Below are positions 19,480 to 34,921 of a DNA stretch of 64,000 bases, one piece after another. Source of the stretch: Geobacillus subterraneus (GTDB lineage Bacteria; Bacillota; Bacilli; Bacillales; Anoxybacillaceae); NCBI RefSeq assembly GCF_001618685.1, contig NZ_CP014342.1:3348001-3412000 (forward strand), read 5' to 3'. The notes beneath the pieces were generated by a model. The model was not told where the DNA came from and made no database searches. It was given only the letters and a program-made list of their open reading frames with translations. The position numbers and the translations under genes are program-made. Within the stretch, counting starts at the first letter, position 1, and each line of letters begins with the position of its first letter.

Positions 19480-20058
19480 ATGGACGCACCATTGACCGAA
19501 TGGCGGCAACAATGGCAAGCCATCTTGCGCGCGTTTCGCGAACAGGCGCCGCTTGGCCGCGGCCACATTGTGGTGGTCGGCTGCAGCACGAGCGAAGTGT
19601 TTGGCGAGCGAATCGGCACGGCCGGGTCGATGGATGTCGCCGCCATGCTTTTTGCCGAGCTTGAGGCGTGGCGGCGTGAAACCGGCATTGAGCTGGCGTT
19701 TCAATGTTGCGAACATTTAAACCGGGCGCTTGTCGTTGAGCGGGAGACGGCGCGCGCTCACGGGCTGGAGGTCGTTTCCGTCGTTCCGGTGCCGCAGGCG
19801 GGGGGAGCGATGGCCGCTTACGCCTATCGAAATCTCGCGGATCCGGTCGTCGTCGAGGCGATTCGCGCCGACGCCGGGATCGATATCGGCCATACGCTCA
19901 TCGGCATGCATTTGAAGCCGGTCGTCGTCCCCGTGCGCGTCCCGGTGAAGCAAGTCGGAGCGGCGCATGTGACGTTGGCGAAAACACGGCCGAAGCTGAT
20001 CGGCGGCGCCCGCGCTGTCTATTCGTTGGAAAATCCGAATGATTCCTGCACTTTCTAG
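19480..20058 (+). CDS. ywlG: UPF0340 / TIGR01440 family protein YwlG
   Basis: This 192-residue protein belongs to a conserved Firmicutes family of unknown function. The family hallmark is present: [15 protein letters not shown] near residue 30 and [14 protein letters not shown] near 75, and it ends in [12 protein letters not shown]. The strict Cys residues suggest a redox or metal site, but no reaction is known. It always tends to lie between rpiB and glyA. ATG 19480 gives 9 bp from AAGGGG; ATG 19474 is also possible. Confidence 0.88.
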   Translation: MDAPLTEWRQQWQAILRAFREQAPLGRGHIVVVGCSTSEVFGERIGTAGSMDVAAMLFAELEAWRRETGIELAFQCCEHLNRALVVERETARAHGLEVVSVVPVPQAGGAMAAYAYRNLADPVVVEAIRADAGIDIGHTLIGMHLKPVVVPVRVPVKQVGAAHVTLAKTRPKLIGGARAVYSLENPNDSCTF

Positions 20059-20151
20059 TCATTTTATTCACTTTTTCTTTGGATTTGTCCGGTGAAAGCT
20101 GATAAAATAAAAACGGATATTCACTGAATTTTGTGTAAGGGGGAGCTATTG

Positions 20152-21390
20152 ATGAACTACTTGCCACAACAAGATCCGCAAGTGTTCGCGGCCATCGAAC
20201 AAGAGCGGAAGCGGCAGCACGCGAAAATCGAGCTGATCGCTTCGGAAAACTTCGTCAGCCGCGCCGTCATGGAAGCGCAAGGATCGGTATTGACGAACAA
20301 ATATGCGGAAGGCTATCCGGGCCGACGCTATTACGGCGGCTGCGAGTACGTCGACGTGGTCGAAGATTTGGCGCGTGAACGGGCGAAGCAGTTGTTCGGG
20401 GCAGAGCATGTGAACGTCCAGCCGCATTCCGGAGCGCAGGCGAACATGGCCGTCTATTTCACCGTCCTCAAGCCCGGCGACACCGTGCTCGGCATGAACT
20501 TGTCGCATGGCGGACATTTGACGCACGGCAGCCCGGTCAATTTCAGCGGCATCCAGTACAACTTTGTCGAATATGGCGTCGATCCGGAAACGCATGTCAT
20601 CGACTATGACGATGTGCGCGAAAAAGCGCGCCTCCATCGGCCGAAGCTGATCGTCGCCGGCGCCAGCGCCTATCCGCGCGTCATCGATTTTGCCAAGTTT
20701 CGGGAAATCGCTGATGAAGTCGGTGCCTATTTAATGGTCGATATGGCCCATATTGCCGGTCTTGTTGCGGCAGGTCTTCATCCGAATCCGGTGCCGTACG
20801 CCCACTTTGTCACGACGACAACGCATAAAACATTGCGCGGCCCGCGCGGCGGGATGATTTTATGCCAAGAGCAGTTTGCGAAACAAATCGACAAATCGAT
20901 TTTCCCTGGCATTCAAGGCGGCCCGCTCATGCATGTCATTGCTGCGAAGGCAGTCGCGTTGGGCGAGGCGCTGCAAGAGGACTTTAAAGTGTACGCCAAG
21001 CGCATCATCGACAACGCCCAGCGCTTAGCGAACGCCTTGCAAAAAGAAGGGTTCACCCTTGTCTCCGGCGGCACGGACAACCATTTGCTGCTTGTTGACT
21101 TGCGCCCGCAGCAGCTGACAGGGAAAACAGCGGAGAAAGTATTGGATGAAGTCGGCATTACCGTCAACAAAAACACGATTCCATATGATCCGGAAAGCCC
21201 GTTTGTCACGAGCGGCATCCGCATCGGGACGGCCGCGGTCACGACGCGCGGCTTCGGCTTGGAAGAAATGGATGAAATCGCCGCCATTATCGGTCTCGTG
21301 CTGAAAAACAAAGATAATGAACAGGCGCTTGAAGAAGCGCGCCAACGCGTCGCCGCTTTGACGGAAAAATTCCCGCTCTACCAAGACTAA
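20152..21390 (+). CDS. glyA: Serine hydroxymethyltransferase GlyA
   Basis: This 412-residue pyridoxal-phosphate enzyme converts serine and tetrahydrofolate into glycine and methylene-tetrahydrofolate. It feeds purine, thymidylate and methionine synthesis. The PLP lysine is Lys226 in [14 protein letters not shown], the same number as in the well-studied G. stearothermophilus enzyme. The N-terminal [13 protein letters not shown] is also typical. ATG 20152 follows AAGGGGGA; seven earlier codons from 20131 precede that site and are left out. Confidence 0.97.
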   Translation: MNYLPQQDPQVFAAIEQERKRQHAKIELIASENFVSRAVMEAQGSVLTNKYAEGYPGRRYYGGCEYVDVVEDLARERAKQLFGAEHVNVQPHSGAQANMAVYFTVLKPGDTVLGMNLSHGGHLTHGSPVNFSGIQYNFVEYGVDPETHVIDYDDVREKARLHRPKLIVAGASAYPRVIDFAKFREIADEVGAYLMVDMAHIAGLVAAGLHPNPVPYAHFVTTTTHKTLRGPRGGMILCQEQFAKQIDKSIFPGIQGGPLMHVIAAKAVALGEALQEDFKVYAKRIIDNAQRLANALQKEGFTLVSGGTDNHLLLVDLRPQQLTGKTAEKVLDEVGITVNKNTIPYDPESPFVTSGIRIGTAAVTTRGFGLEEMDEIAAIIGLVLKNKDNEQALEEARQRVAALTEKFPLYQD

Positions 21391-21465
21391 GGAGACAACG
21401 GCAATGGAACGCTCCCGTCTGCGTTCACATGTAGACATGGGGGTCTTCTCGGCTCAGAATGGGCG

Positions 21466-21504
21466 AGGCACACTGCCAATGATCGGTTCGGCAGTGTGCC
21501 TTTT
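21466..21504 (+). terminator. Terminator of glyA
   Basis: AGGCACACTGCC pairs with GGCAGTGTGCCT over 12 bp, with an ~12-base loop, followed by TTTCC. Confidence 0.88.
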
Positions 21505-21519
21505 CCTTTGTTTCAACAG

Positions 21520-21548
21520 TTGAACGGGCGCCCGTTTTCCAGTAGAAT
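21520..21548 (+). promoter_or_regulatory. SigA promoter of upp
   Basis: TTGAAC at 21520-21525 and TAGAAT at 21543-21548 have a 17-bp spacer, 43 bp before the upp start. Confidence 0.7.
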
Positions 21549-21588
21549 GTATAGAAGTGTACTGCCATACATACGGAAGAGGAGATGA

Positions 21589-22221
<633 letters not shown>

Positions 22222-22257
22222 CAGTCAACTGAACAAGACGCCGCGCATACGGCGAAC

Positions 22258-22292
22258 AAAAGGGTGCCCGCATGGCCGGGACACCCTTTTTC
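22258..22292 (+). terminator. Terminator of upp
   Basis: AAAAGGGTG and CACCCTTTT arms with an inner CC/GG pair are followed by T; the left flank is A-rich. Confidence 0.85.
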
Positions 22293-22417
22293 GGCATACA
22301 TATGGAAACCTTCTTGCGTTATGATTACCTGCGACGCCGCCTGCTATGGCGGGAAGCTGAACGGCCAAGTCAGGCAGAAAGAGCAGCTAAAAATAAAATA
22401 TACCATTATACATGATA

Positions 22418-22449
22418 TTTGTGAAAAGAAAATGAGAAATTGTCACAAA
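22418..22449. promoter_or_regulatory. TTTGTGA/TCACAAA inverted repeat upstream of the atp promoter
   Basis: TTTGTGA at 22418-22424 and TCACAAA at 22443-22449 are perfect inverted arms 18 bp apart, in AT-rich DNA about 50 bp before the atp -35 element. The half-sites look like those of Rex or Fnr/Crp proteins, but the spacing is too wide for either standard operator. The rest of the 22293-22495 gap shows no gene. Confidence 0.35.
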
Positions 22450-22495
22450 TTATTAATATTTGCCCTGTGTTAATGAGGTTTTGTGTGGAAATACA

Positions 22496-22524
22496 TTGAC
22501 ATGAACCTATTGGTATTGTATGCT
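22496..22524 (+). promoter_or_regulatory. SigA promoter of the atp operon
   Basis: A perfect TTGACA at 22496-22501 and TATGCT at 22519-22524 are 17 bp apart. The leader before atpZ would be about 70 nt. Confidence 0.78.
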
Positions 22525-22599
22525 TTACAGGGGATATGTTGAGAGGGTTTTCACTGTCTAAAACTACTCTTGTTATCAACTTAGTGGGGTATATGGTCT

Positions 22600-22818
22600 A
22601 TGAAAAAAAATGACCGCCACCCGTTTCGAGCGATCGGGTTGATGTCGGCAATTACATCACAACTTGTCGGCTGCACGTTAGTCGGTTTGTTCGGTGGAAG
22701 ATGGGCCGACCGGCAATTAGACAGTGAGCCGATTTTTCTAATTATTGGCCTGTTGCTCGGTTTAGCGGCAGGAGTTTTTGCCACGCTGAAAACAGTCCGA
22801 CGCTTTTTTGAGGAATAA
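22600..22818 (+). CDS. atpZ: AtpZ, small membrane protein of the ATP synthase operon
   Basis: This 72-residue protein has two membrane segments (about residues 10-30 and 43-62) with a WADRQLDSEP turn typical of the AtpZ/AtpI family. AtpZ is found with AtpI in Bacillus relatives; in an alkaliphile the pair was linked to Mg2+/Ca2+ uptake and to assembly of the c ring. It is the first gene of the operon and is 6 bp from atpI. The ribosome site is weak. Confidence 0.8.
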   Translation: MKKNDRHPFRAIGLMSAITSQLVGCTLVGLFGGRWADRQLDSEPIFLIIGLLLGLAAGVFATLKTVRRFFEE

Positions 22819-22824
22819 GGAGCC

Positions 22825-23193
22825 ATGCTCGATACGATCATCAAACGAATTCAAAACCAACTGTTCATCTTGATGGCTTGTTATGCATTAGGGGCGATAT
22901 GGACAAAGTATGAAGGGTGGTTTTTTAGTCTGCTCGTCGGTACAGCGGCAGGATGGTACAGCATACGGCTGTTGGCTCGGCGTGTAAGAAAGGTCGGAGA
23001 AGCGGTCGCTGAAGGGCGTCGCCCTCCGTCGCTTGGGACAATGATCCGTTTTGCGTTGGCGATGGCGGTTGCCTTTCTTGTGTCCCGTTACCCCCAACAT
23101 TTGTCGGTGGTGCCGGCGGTGATCGGCCTATCCACCCCGTATATTTTGTTGGTAGTAAATCATTTTTTACATAATGATCAATCAGCTGCATAG
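22825..23193 (+). CDS. atpI: AtpI, ATP synthase assembly protein I
   Basis: This 122-residue membrane protein has four hydrophobic segments, as expected for AtpI, which helps assemble the c-subunit ring of the rotor. AAGGAG precedes ATG 22825. It lies between atpZ and atpB. Confidence 0.85.
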   Translation: MLDTIIKRIQNQLFILMACYALGAIWTKYEGWFFSLLVGTAAGWYSIRLLARRVRKVGEAVAEGRRPPSLGTMIRFALAMAVAFLVSRYPQHLSVVPAVIGLSTPYILLVVNHFLHNDQSAA

Positions 23194-23205
23194 AAAGTGA
23201 GGTGA

Positions 23206-23922
<717 letters not shown>

Positions 23923-23979
23923 TCTTCATCTTGATCCATGTTCTGTTTACTATTTTTAAAAAATAAATCAACTTTTTAG

Positions 23980-24213
<234 letters not shown>

Positions 24214-24223
24214 CAAATGGGGA

Positions 24224-24252
24224 GCGCTTGTTAACGGAATGTTAACAAGCGC
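24224..24252 (+). repeat. Perfect hairpin in the atpE-atpF gap
   Basis: GCGCTTGTTAAC and GTTAACAAGCGC form a perfect 12-bp stem with a 5-base loop, starting 11 bp after atpE. The following bases are CTTCAG, so it is not a standard terminator. The 187-bp gap is the longest inside the operon. It may protect the atpZ-atpE RNA from decay or reduce read-through, which would help make more c than b subunits. Confidence 0.65.
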
Positions 24253-24334
24253 CTTCAGCAAAAAGAAAGGTCAAAGTCATGATGGCGAAGATCATTCGAT
24301 AAGAACCTTCGCCATTGCTTTATGTATGCCTTGA

Positions 24335-27009
<2,675 letters not shown>

Positions 27010-27044
27010 GGCTGACGGGGGCGTTCGGCCCCCGCGCCTGTTAG

Positions 27045-29381
<2,337 letters not shown>

Positions 29382-29391
29382 CCCGGGATAG

Positions 29392-29805
<414 letters not shown>

Positions 29806-29838
29806 GCAGAGAAGCAAACGCTTCTCTGCTTTTTTTAT
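29806..29838 (+). terminator. Terminator of the atp operon
   Basis: A perfect 10-bp stem GCAGAGAAGC/GCTTCTCTGC with an AAAC loop is followed by seven T. It starts directly after the atpC stop codon. Confidence 0.95.
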
Positions 29839-30178
29839 TATCCTAAACCGGGCAGATCCCCGCTTCTACGCGTGAGCGTAGGCGGCGTAAGCGTTCGGTG
29901 AAAACTCGACTCGAACCATCCCATTGGGCATCAAGGGGGCTGTCGGGGGCCTGATTCGCCTTGGACCAAATGGGGAGAAGAGCATGCTGTCTGCGCTTGG
30001 CGCGTCAATCGAACAAGGTGTGGCTGCGTTTCACGATTTCCTACAGTGTTGGCAGTGATAACCCGAAGTGTTGCTGACACGGCTGGATATAAATGTTATA
30101 ATGAAATCGAAGGAATTGTTTAAAAATTTCACCATTAACATCATACGTATGTAGTAAACCAGGAAGGGGGCGAGCTTG
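29839..30178 (+). other. 340-bp gap between atpC and nuoA
   Basis: No gene is seen. It holds the end of the atp terminator and the nuo promoter. The middle part has only weak local repeats. The two operons therefore have separate transcription starts. Confidence 0.6.
30074..30102 (+). promoter_or_regulatory. SigA promoter of the nuo operon
   Basis: CTGACA at 30074-30079 and a perfect TATAAT at 30097-30102 are 17 bp apart. The leader before nuoA is about 70 nt and AT-rich. Confidence 0.7.
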
Positions 30179-30547
30179 TTGAGCAACATTTACGCCAACA
30201 GTTATTTGATTGTCTTTGTCTTTCTTTGCCTCGGCGTGCTGCTGCCGATCGGGGCGCTTACGGCCGGACGATGGCTGCGCCCGAACGTACCGAACGAGAT
30301 GAAGGCGACGACTTATGAAAGCGGTAACATTCCGTTTCATGACTCGCGCATCCAGTTCCAAGTCCGCTATTACTTATTTGCTTTGTTATTTGTCATTTTT
30401 GACGTCGAGACGGTGTTTTTATATCCGTGGGCGGTCGTCTACGATCAACTCGGCCTGTTTGCTTTAGTGGAAATGATCATTTTCATCGTTTTGCTTGCCA
30501 TTGGCCTCATTTATGCCTGGAAAAAGAAGGTGTTACGATGGATGTAA
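30179..30547 (+). CDS. nuoA: NADH-quinone oxidoreductase subunit A
   Basis: This 122-residue membrane subunit of complex I has three helices and the conserved loop [20 protein letters not shown], then [12 protein letters not shown]. It is the first gene of an 11-gene complex I operon. TTG 30179 sits 8 bp from AGGAAGGGGG; TTG 30176 is the other option. Confidence 0.94.
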   Translation: MSNIYANSYLIVFVFLCLGVLLPIGALTAGRWLRPNVPNEMKATTYESGNIPFHDSRIQFQVRYYLFALLFVIFDVETVFLYPWAVVYDQLGLFALVEMIIFIVLLAIGLIYAWKKKVLRWM

Positions 30548-31050
30548 AATGGGATGGTTTAACTTTCGCCGAGATGGAAGAAGTAAAGCGAAACGTGTTT
30601 TTTACGACGCTGGAACAGTTAAAAGGATGGGCGCGAAGCAACTCGCTCTGGCCGCTGACGTTCGGCCTTGCCTGTTGCGCGATTGAGATGATGGCCGTCG
30701 GCGGCGCCCATTATGACCTTGACCGGTTCGGCTCATTTTTCCGCGCCTCGCCGCGGCAATCAGACGTCATGATCGTCTCCGGAACAGTGACGAAAAAAAT
30801 GGCGCCGCTTTTGCGCCGGCTGTATGATCAAATGCCGGAGCCAAAATGGGTGATCGCCATGGGGTCGTGCGCGACGGCGGGCGGACCGTACGTCAAATCG
30901 TACAGCGTCGTGAAAGGGGTTGACCAAATTGTCCCGGTCGACGTGTACATACCCGGCTGTCCGCCGAACCCTGCGGCGCTGATTTACGGCATCCATAAAT
31001 TAAAAGAAAAAATCCGCTTGGAAGCCAAAACAGGGAAGAAGGTGTTGTAA
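30538..31050 (+). CDS. nuoB: NADH-quinone oxidoreductase subunit B
   Basis: NuoB (170 residues) holds cluster N2, the last iron-sulfur centre before quinone. The four cluster ligands are Cys46, Cys47 ([12 protein letters not shown]), Cys111 (GSCATAGG) and Cys141 (PGCPPNP). ATG 30538 overlaps the end of nuoA by 10 bp; the longer frame from 30427 lies inside nuoA. Confidence 0.96.
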   Translation: MDVKWDGLTFAEMEEVKRNVFFTTLEQLKGWARSNSLWPLTFGLACCAIEMMAVGGAHYDLDRFGSFFRASPRQSDVMIVSGTVTKKMAPLLRRLYDQMPEPKWVIAMGSCATAGGPYVKSYSVVKGVDQIVPVDVYIPGCPPNPAALIYGIHKLKEKIRLEAKTGKKVL

Positions 31051-31053
31051 CCG

Positions 31054-32703
31054 ATGGATGAGGAAAAAGATTTGGCCCAGCGAAAAAAAGAAGCAGCCGA
31101 GCGGGCGAAGCAGCTGGCGCGTGAACGGCTGGCCGCCAAGCAGGCAGCCGAACAGGCCAAGTCAGCCGCTGGCCAAGGCGGCGCTCCGGACAGCGATTTG
31201 AAAACGCCTTCGGATTCGTCCACCCGCCCGGTAAAGGAAGAGTCGGGCGCAGCGCAGCCGGCATCACCCGCAGACCTCGAAGCAGCGAAAAAACGGGCCG
31301 CGGAAGAAGCGCGAGCGAAGGCGGCCGAACTGCGCCGGCAGCGCGAGGCAGCGGCGTCCGGAGGGGCGACAGGCGACGACCTTGAGGCGGCGAAGAAAAA
31401 AGCGGCGGAAGAAGCGCGAGCGAAGGCGGCTGAACTGCGGCGGCAGCGCGAGGCAGCGGCGTCCGGAGGGGCGACAGGCGACGACCTTGAGGCGGCGAAG
31501 AAAAAAGCGGCGGAAGCAGCGCGAGCGAAGGCGGCCGAACTGCGCCGGCAGCGCGAGGCAGCGGCGTCCGGAGGGGCGGCAGGCGACGACCTTGAGGCGG
31601 CGAAGAAAAAAGCGGCAGAAGCAGCGCGAGCGAAGGCGGCCGAACTGCGCCGGCAGCGCGAGGCGGCAGCGTCCGGAGGGGCGACAGGCGACGACCTTGA
31701 GGCGGCGAAGAAAAAAGCGGCGGAAGCAGCGCGAGCGAAGGCGGCTGAACTGCGCCGGCAGCGCGAGGCGGCAGCGTCCGGAGGGGCGACAGGCGACGAC
31801 CTTGAGGCGGCGAAGAAAAAAGCGGCGGAAGCAGCGCGAGCGAAGGCGGCCGAACTGCGCCGGCAGCGCGAGGCAGCGGCGTCCGGAGGGGCGGCGGAAG
31901 AAGACCTCGAGTTAGCGAAGAAAAAGGCCGCCGCCGCGGCGAAGGCGAAGGCGGCGGCGTTGGCTAAACAAAAGGCCGCTGAAGCGGCGGGAAGCGACGA
32001 CGAGCTGGCGAAGCAAAAAGCGGCAGCCGCCGCGAAGGCGAAAGCTGCCGCTGCGGCGAAAGCGCGGGCTGCCGCCATGGCGAAGCAACAAGGCGACGCC
32101 GCCGATGATGACGCGGCGAAACAAAAGGCAGCAGCCGCCGCGAAGGCAAAAGCAGCAGCCGCCGCCCGGGCGAAGGCGAAAGCCGCTGGCGCTGACGGCG
32201 GAACGGAACAGCCGTCTTCCCCGTCGCCGAACGATCCGCTGCTGCAAAAATATGTCCGCGTCATTCAGGAACATCTTGGGCCGGATGTGCTCGAAGACGC
32301 CTATATCAACCGGCTGGCGAAAGACGTGCCGACGCTTGTTGTTAACAAAGAGGCGTACTACAAAGTGGCCGAGTTTTTGAAATACAATGAGCAGCTCTGG
32401 TTTGATTATTTGTCCGAGCTGCACGGAACCGATTTTCAAACGCATATGGAAGTGTACGTCCACTTGTATTCGTATCCGAACCGGCAGCCGGTGGCGCTCA
32501 AAGTGAAAATCGAGCGCGACAACCCGGAAATCGATTCGCTCGTCCCGCTTTGGCCGGGGGCGAACTGGCCGGAATGCGAAGCGTACGATTTGCTTGGCAT
32601 CCGATTCCGCGGCCACCCGAATTTAATCCGCATCTTCCTAGGAGAGCAATGGGTCGGGCATCCGCTGCGCAAAGATTACGAGCCGTATGATGCGGAGGTG
32701 TAA
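31054..32703 (+). CDS. nuoC: NADH-quinone oxidoreductase subunit C with a ~390-residue repetitive N-terminal extension
   Basis: The last ~157 residues (about 393-549) are an ordinary NuoC domain with ELHGTDF, PLWPGANWPECEAYDLLGI and GHPLRKDYEP at the end. NuoC is a hydrophilic complex I subunit beside NuoD. The preceding ~390 residues are Ala/Lys/Glu/Arg-rich. They contain six near-identical 35-residue units (residues ~75-284) of the form LEAAKKKAAEAARAKAAELR plus RQREAAASGGATGDD, then Ala-Lys runs. The pattern predicts long charged helices. The extension has one continuous frame with good codon use, so it is very likely translated. Other Bacillaceae also have extended NuoC; the role is unknown. 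Confidence 0.93.
   Translation: MDEEKDLAQRKKEAAERAKQLARERLAAKQAAEQAKSAAGQGGAPDSDLKTPSDSSTRPVKEESGAAQPASPADLEAAKKRAAEEARAKAAELRRQREAAASGGATGDDLEAAKKKAAEEARAKAAELRRQREAAASGGATGDDLEAAKKKAAEAARAKAAELRRQREAAASGGAAGDDLEAAKKKAAEAARAKAAELRRQREAAASGGATGDDLEAAKKKAAEAARAKAAELRRQREAAASGGATGDDLEAAKKKAAEAARAKAAELRRQREAAASGGAAEEDLELAKKKAAAAAKAKAAALAKQKAAEAAGSDDELAKQKAAAAAKAKAAAAAKARAAAMAKQQGDAADDDAAKQKAAAAAKAKAAAAARAKAKAAGADGGTEQPSSPSPNDPLLQKYVRVIQEHLGPDVLEDAYINRLAKDVPTLVVNKEAYYKVAEFLKYNEQLWFDYLSELHGTDFQTHMEVYVHLYSYPNRQPVALKVKIERDNPEIDSLVPLWPGANWPECEAYDLLGIRFRGHPNLIRIFLGEQWVGHPLRKDYEPYDAEV
31276..31905 (+). repeat. Six tandem 105-bp repeats inside nuoC
   Basis: Units begin at 31276, 31381, 31486, 31591, 31696 and 31801, and a decayed seventh starts at 31906. 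The second to sixth units differ from each other by only a few bases in 105. The period is a multiple of 3, so copy-number change keeps the frame. Confidence 0.95.
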
Positions 32704-32706
32704 ACG

Positions 32707-33807
32707 ATGCTGCGCACAGAAGAGATGATTTTAAATGTCGGCCCCCAGCACCCGAGCACGCACGGGGTGTTTCGCCTCATTTTAAAAATTGACGGCGAAA
32801 TCATCCAAGAGGCGACGCCGGTCATCGGCTACTTGCACCGCGGGACGGAGAAGATCGCCGAAGGGCTGCAATACACGCAAATCATCCCGTATACCGACCG
32901 AATGGACTATTTGTCAGCGATGACGAACAACTATGTGCTTTGCCATGCGGTCGAAACGATGATGGGCATTGAAGTGCCGGAACGGGCCGAGTATTTGCGC
33001 GTCCTTGCGATGGAGCTCGGGCGAGTTGCCAGCCACCTCGTCTGGTGGGGGACGTATTTGCTTGACCTCGGCGCGACAAGCCCGTTTTTGTACGCATTCC
33101 GCGAGCGCGAAATGATTATTAATCTATTAAATGAGCTGTCCGGAGCGCGGCTGACGTTCAACTATATGCGCATTGGCGGCGTCAAGTGGGACGCGCCGGA
33201 CGGCTGGATCGACAAAGTGAAGCAGTTCGTCCCGTACATGCGGGAAAAGCTCGCCGGCTACCATGACCTTGTCACCGGCAACGAGATTTTCCGCGAACGC
33301 GTCACCGGTGTCGGGCGGTACACGAAAGAAGAAGCGATCAGCTATTCGTTAAGCGGGGTCAACTTGCGGTCGACCGGCGTCAAATGGGATTTGCGCAAAG
33401 ATGAGCCGTATTCCATCTATGACCGGTTTGATTTCGATGTGCCGGTGCGCGAGGGCGGCGACTGTCTTGCCCGTTACGAATGCCGGATGGCGGAAATTGA
33501 ACAGTCCCTTCGCATTATTGAACAGGCGTGCGAGCAGTTTCCGGCCGACGGGCCGATTATAGGCAAAGTGCCGCGCATCATTAAGGCGCCGCCGGGTGAG
33601 ACATTTGTCCGCATCGAAGCGCCGCGCGGCGAGATCGGCTGCTATATTGCGAGCGACGGCAAAAAAGAGCCGTACCGCCTCAAATTCCGGCGCCCGTCGT
33701 TTTACAACTTGCAAATACTCCCGAAGCTGCTGAAAGGGGAAAATTTGGCCAACGTCATCGCCATTCTCGGATCGATTGACATTGTGCTCGGGGAGGTCGA
33801 CGGATGA
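32707..33807 (+). CDS. nuoD: NADH-quinone oxidoreductase subunit D
   Basis: NuoD (366 residues) forms, with NuoB, the quinone-binding site; it descends from hydrogenase large subunits but lacks the Ni ligands. Conserved parts are NVGPQHPSTHGVFR at the start, GYLHRGTEKIAEG and YTDRMDYLSAMTNN. The C-terminus ILGSIDIVLGEVDG is normal. It overlaps nuoH by 4 bp. Confidence 0.96.
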   Translation: MLRTEEMILNVGPQHPSTHGVFRLILKIDGEIIQEATPVIGYLHRGTEKIAEGLQYTQIIPYTDRMDYLSAMTNNYVLCHAVETMMGIEVPERAEYLRVLAMELGRVASHLVWWGTYLLDLGATSPFLYAFREREMIINLLNELSGARLTFNYMRIGGVKWDAPDGWIDKVKQFVPYMREKLAGYHDLVTGNEIFRERVTGVGRYTKEEAISYSLSGVNLRSTGVKWDLRKDEPYSIYDRFDFDVPVREGGDCLARYECRMAEIEQSLRIIEQACEQFPADGPIIGKVPRIIKAPPGETFVRIEAPRGEIGCYIASDGKKEPYRLKFRRPSFYNLQILPKLLKGENLANVIAILGSIDIVLGEVDG

Positions 33808-34805
33808 TGGAACAATGGCTCGAATCGGCGCCAAGCTGGACGAATGTCGCCGTCTTTTTCGGGCTCGGGGCGCTGCTGTTGGCGGTCGTGCTCGGGTTCG
33901 TCACATACGGCATTTTAGCGGAACGGAAAGTGATGGGATTTATGCAAGGGCGCATCGGCCCGAACCAAGTGGGCGGCCGCCTTGGATTGCTGCAAACGGT
34001 CGCTGACGTATTGAAGCTGCTGTTGAAGGAAGATACGATTCCGAAAGCGGCTGACCGCCCGCTGTACGTGTTGGCGCCCATCATCGCCTTTACGCCGTCA
34101 TTTATGGTGTTGGCGGTGCTGCCGTTTACCGACGCGTTCCGGTTTGCCGATATCGGTGTTGGCCTCTTGTATTATATCGCCGTTTCCGGTTTGACGACGG
34201 TCGGCGTTGTCGCCGGCGGCTGGGCATCCAACAACAAATATGCTCTGCTTGGCGGCATGCGCGCGGCAGCGCAAATGATTTCATACGAAATTCCGCTCGT
34301 CATGTCGGCGCTTGGCGTCGTGCTTTTGGCTGGAAGCATGAACTTGGTCGACATCGTCAACGCGCAAAAAGACGTCTGGTTCCTTTTCGCCCAGCCGCTG
34401 GCATTTTTGATCTTCCTCATTGCCGCGGTGGCTGAATTGAACCGGACGCCATTTGACTTGCCGGAGGCGGAGTCCGAGCTTGTCGCCGGATTTCACGTCG
34501 AATATTCCGGATTCCGCTGGGCGTTCTTTATGCTCGCCGAGTATGTGTATTTGTTTGCGATGTCGGCCTTGACGACGATTTTGTTTTTGGGCGGCTGGCA
34601 CCCGGTTGCGTTTCTTGGCTGGATTCCCGGCGCAGTCTGGTTTGCGCTCAAATTTTGTGCCATCGTCTTTGTCCTCATCTGGTTTCGCGCGACGTTCCCG
34701 CGCGTGCGCGCCGATCAGCTGATGGAGTTCGCCTGGAAAGTGCTGCTCCCGCTTTCGCTCGTCAACATCGTGTTGACGGCCGTGATAAAATCGTTGTTCT
34801 TCTAG
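33804..34805 (+). CDS. nuoH: NADH-quinone oxidoreductase subunit H
   Basis: NuoH (333 residues) is the membrane subunit that connects the quinone chamber to the proton-pumping arm. It has about eight helices and the conserved AERKVMGFMQGRIGPNQVG, the RAAAQMISYEIPL segment and AELNRTPFDLPEAESELV with its acidic residues. The start overlaps the nuoD stop. Confidence 0.96.
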   Translation: MMEQWLESAPSWTNVAVFFGLGALLLAVVLGFVTYGILAERKVMGFMQGRIGPNQVGGRLGLLQTVADVLKLLLKEDTIPKAADRPLYVLAPIIAFTPSFMVLAVLPFTDAFRFADIGVGLLYYIAVSGLTTVGVVAGGWASNNKYALLGGMRAAAQMISYEIPLVMSALGVVLLAGSMNLVDIVNAQKDVWFLFAQPLAFLIFLIAAVAELNRTPFDLPEAESELVAGFHVEYSGFRWAFFMLAEYVYLFAMSALTTILFLGGWHPVAFLGWIPGAVWFALKFCAIVFVLIWFRATFPRVRADQLMEFAWKVLLPLSLVNIVLTAVIKSLFF

Positions 34806-34851
34806 AAGAAACGAGGCGCCCGCCTGGCTGGGGAGGCGGCCGCTATCCATA

Positions 34852-34888
34852 GGCACGGCTTCTCTGCTCTAAAGAAAGAGGCCGTGCC
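34852..34888 (+). repeat. Hairpin between nuoH and nuoI
   Basis: GGCACGGC and GCCGTGCC form an 8-bp stem extended by TCT/AGA pairs. No T run follows. It lies in the 116-bp gap, the only sizeable gap inside the nuo operon, and may affect RNA processing. Confidence 0.5.
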
Positions 34889-34921
34889 GGAACGCTATTT
34901 TCCCACGAGAGGGGTAGACGG

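Noticed and set aside
20080-20151. Possible PurR box upstream of glyA
   Set aside because: ATATCCGTTTTT on the minus strand fits only the first half of the consensus (AWWWCCGAACWWT), and no second box was seen.
21404-21465. Possible short leader peptide between glyA and its terminator
   Set aside because: There is an ATG, but no ribosome site at suitable spacing and no attenuator-type alternative structure.
31276-31905. Regular direct repeats that could be taken for a CRISPR array
   Set aside because: Units are contiguous with no spacers, keep one reading frame and encode part of nuoC.
30984-32264. A 426-residue open frame on the minus strand opposite nuoC, very rich in Ala, Ser and Phe
   Set aside because: It is the mirror of the 105-bp repeats and Ala/Lys codons of nuoC; it has no ribosome site and no resemblance to a real protein.
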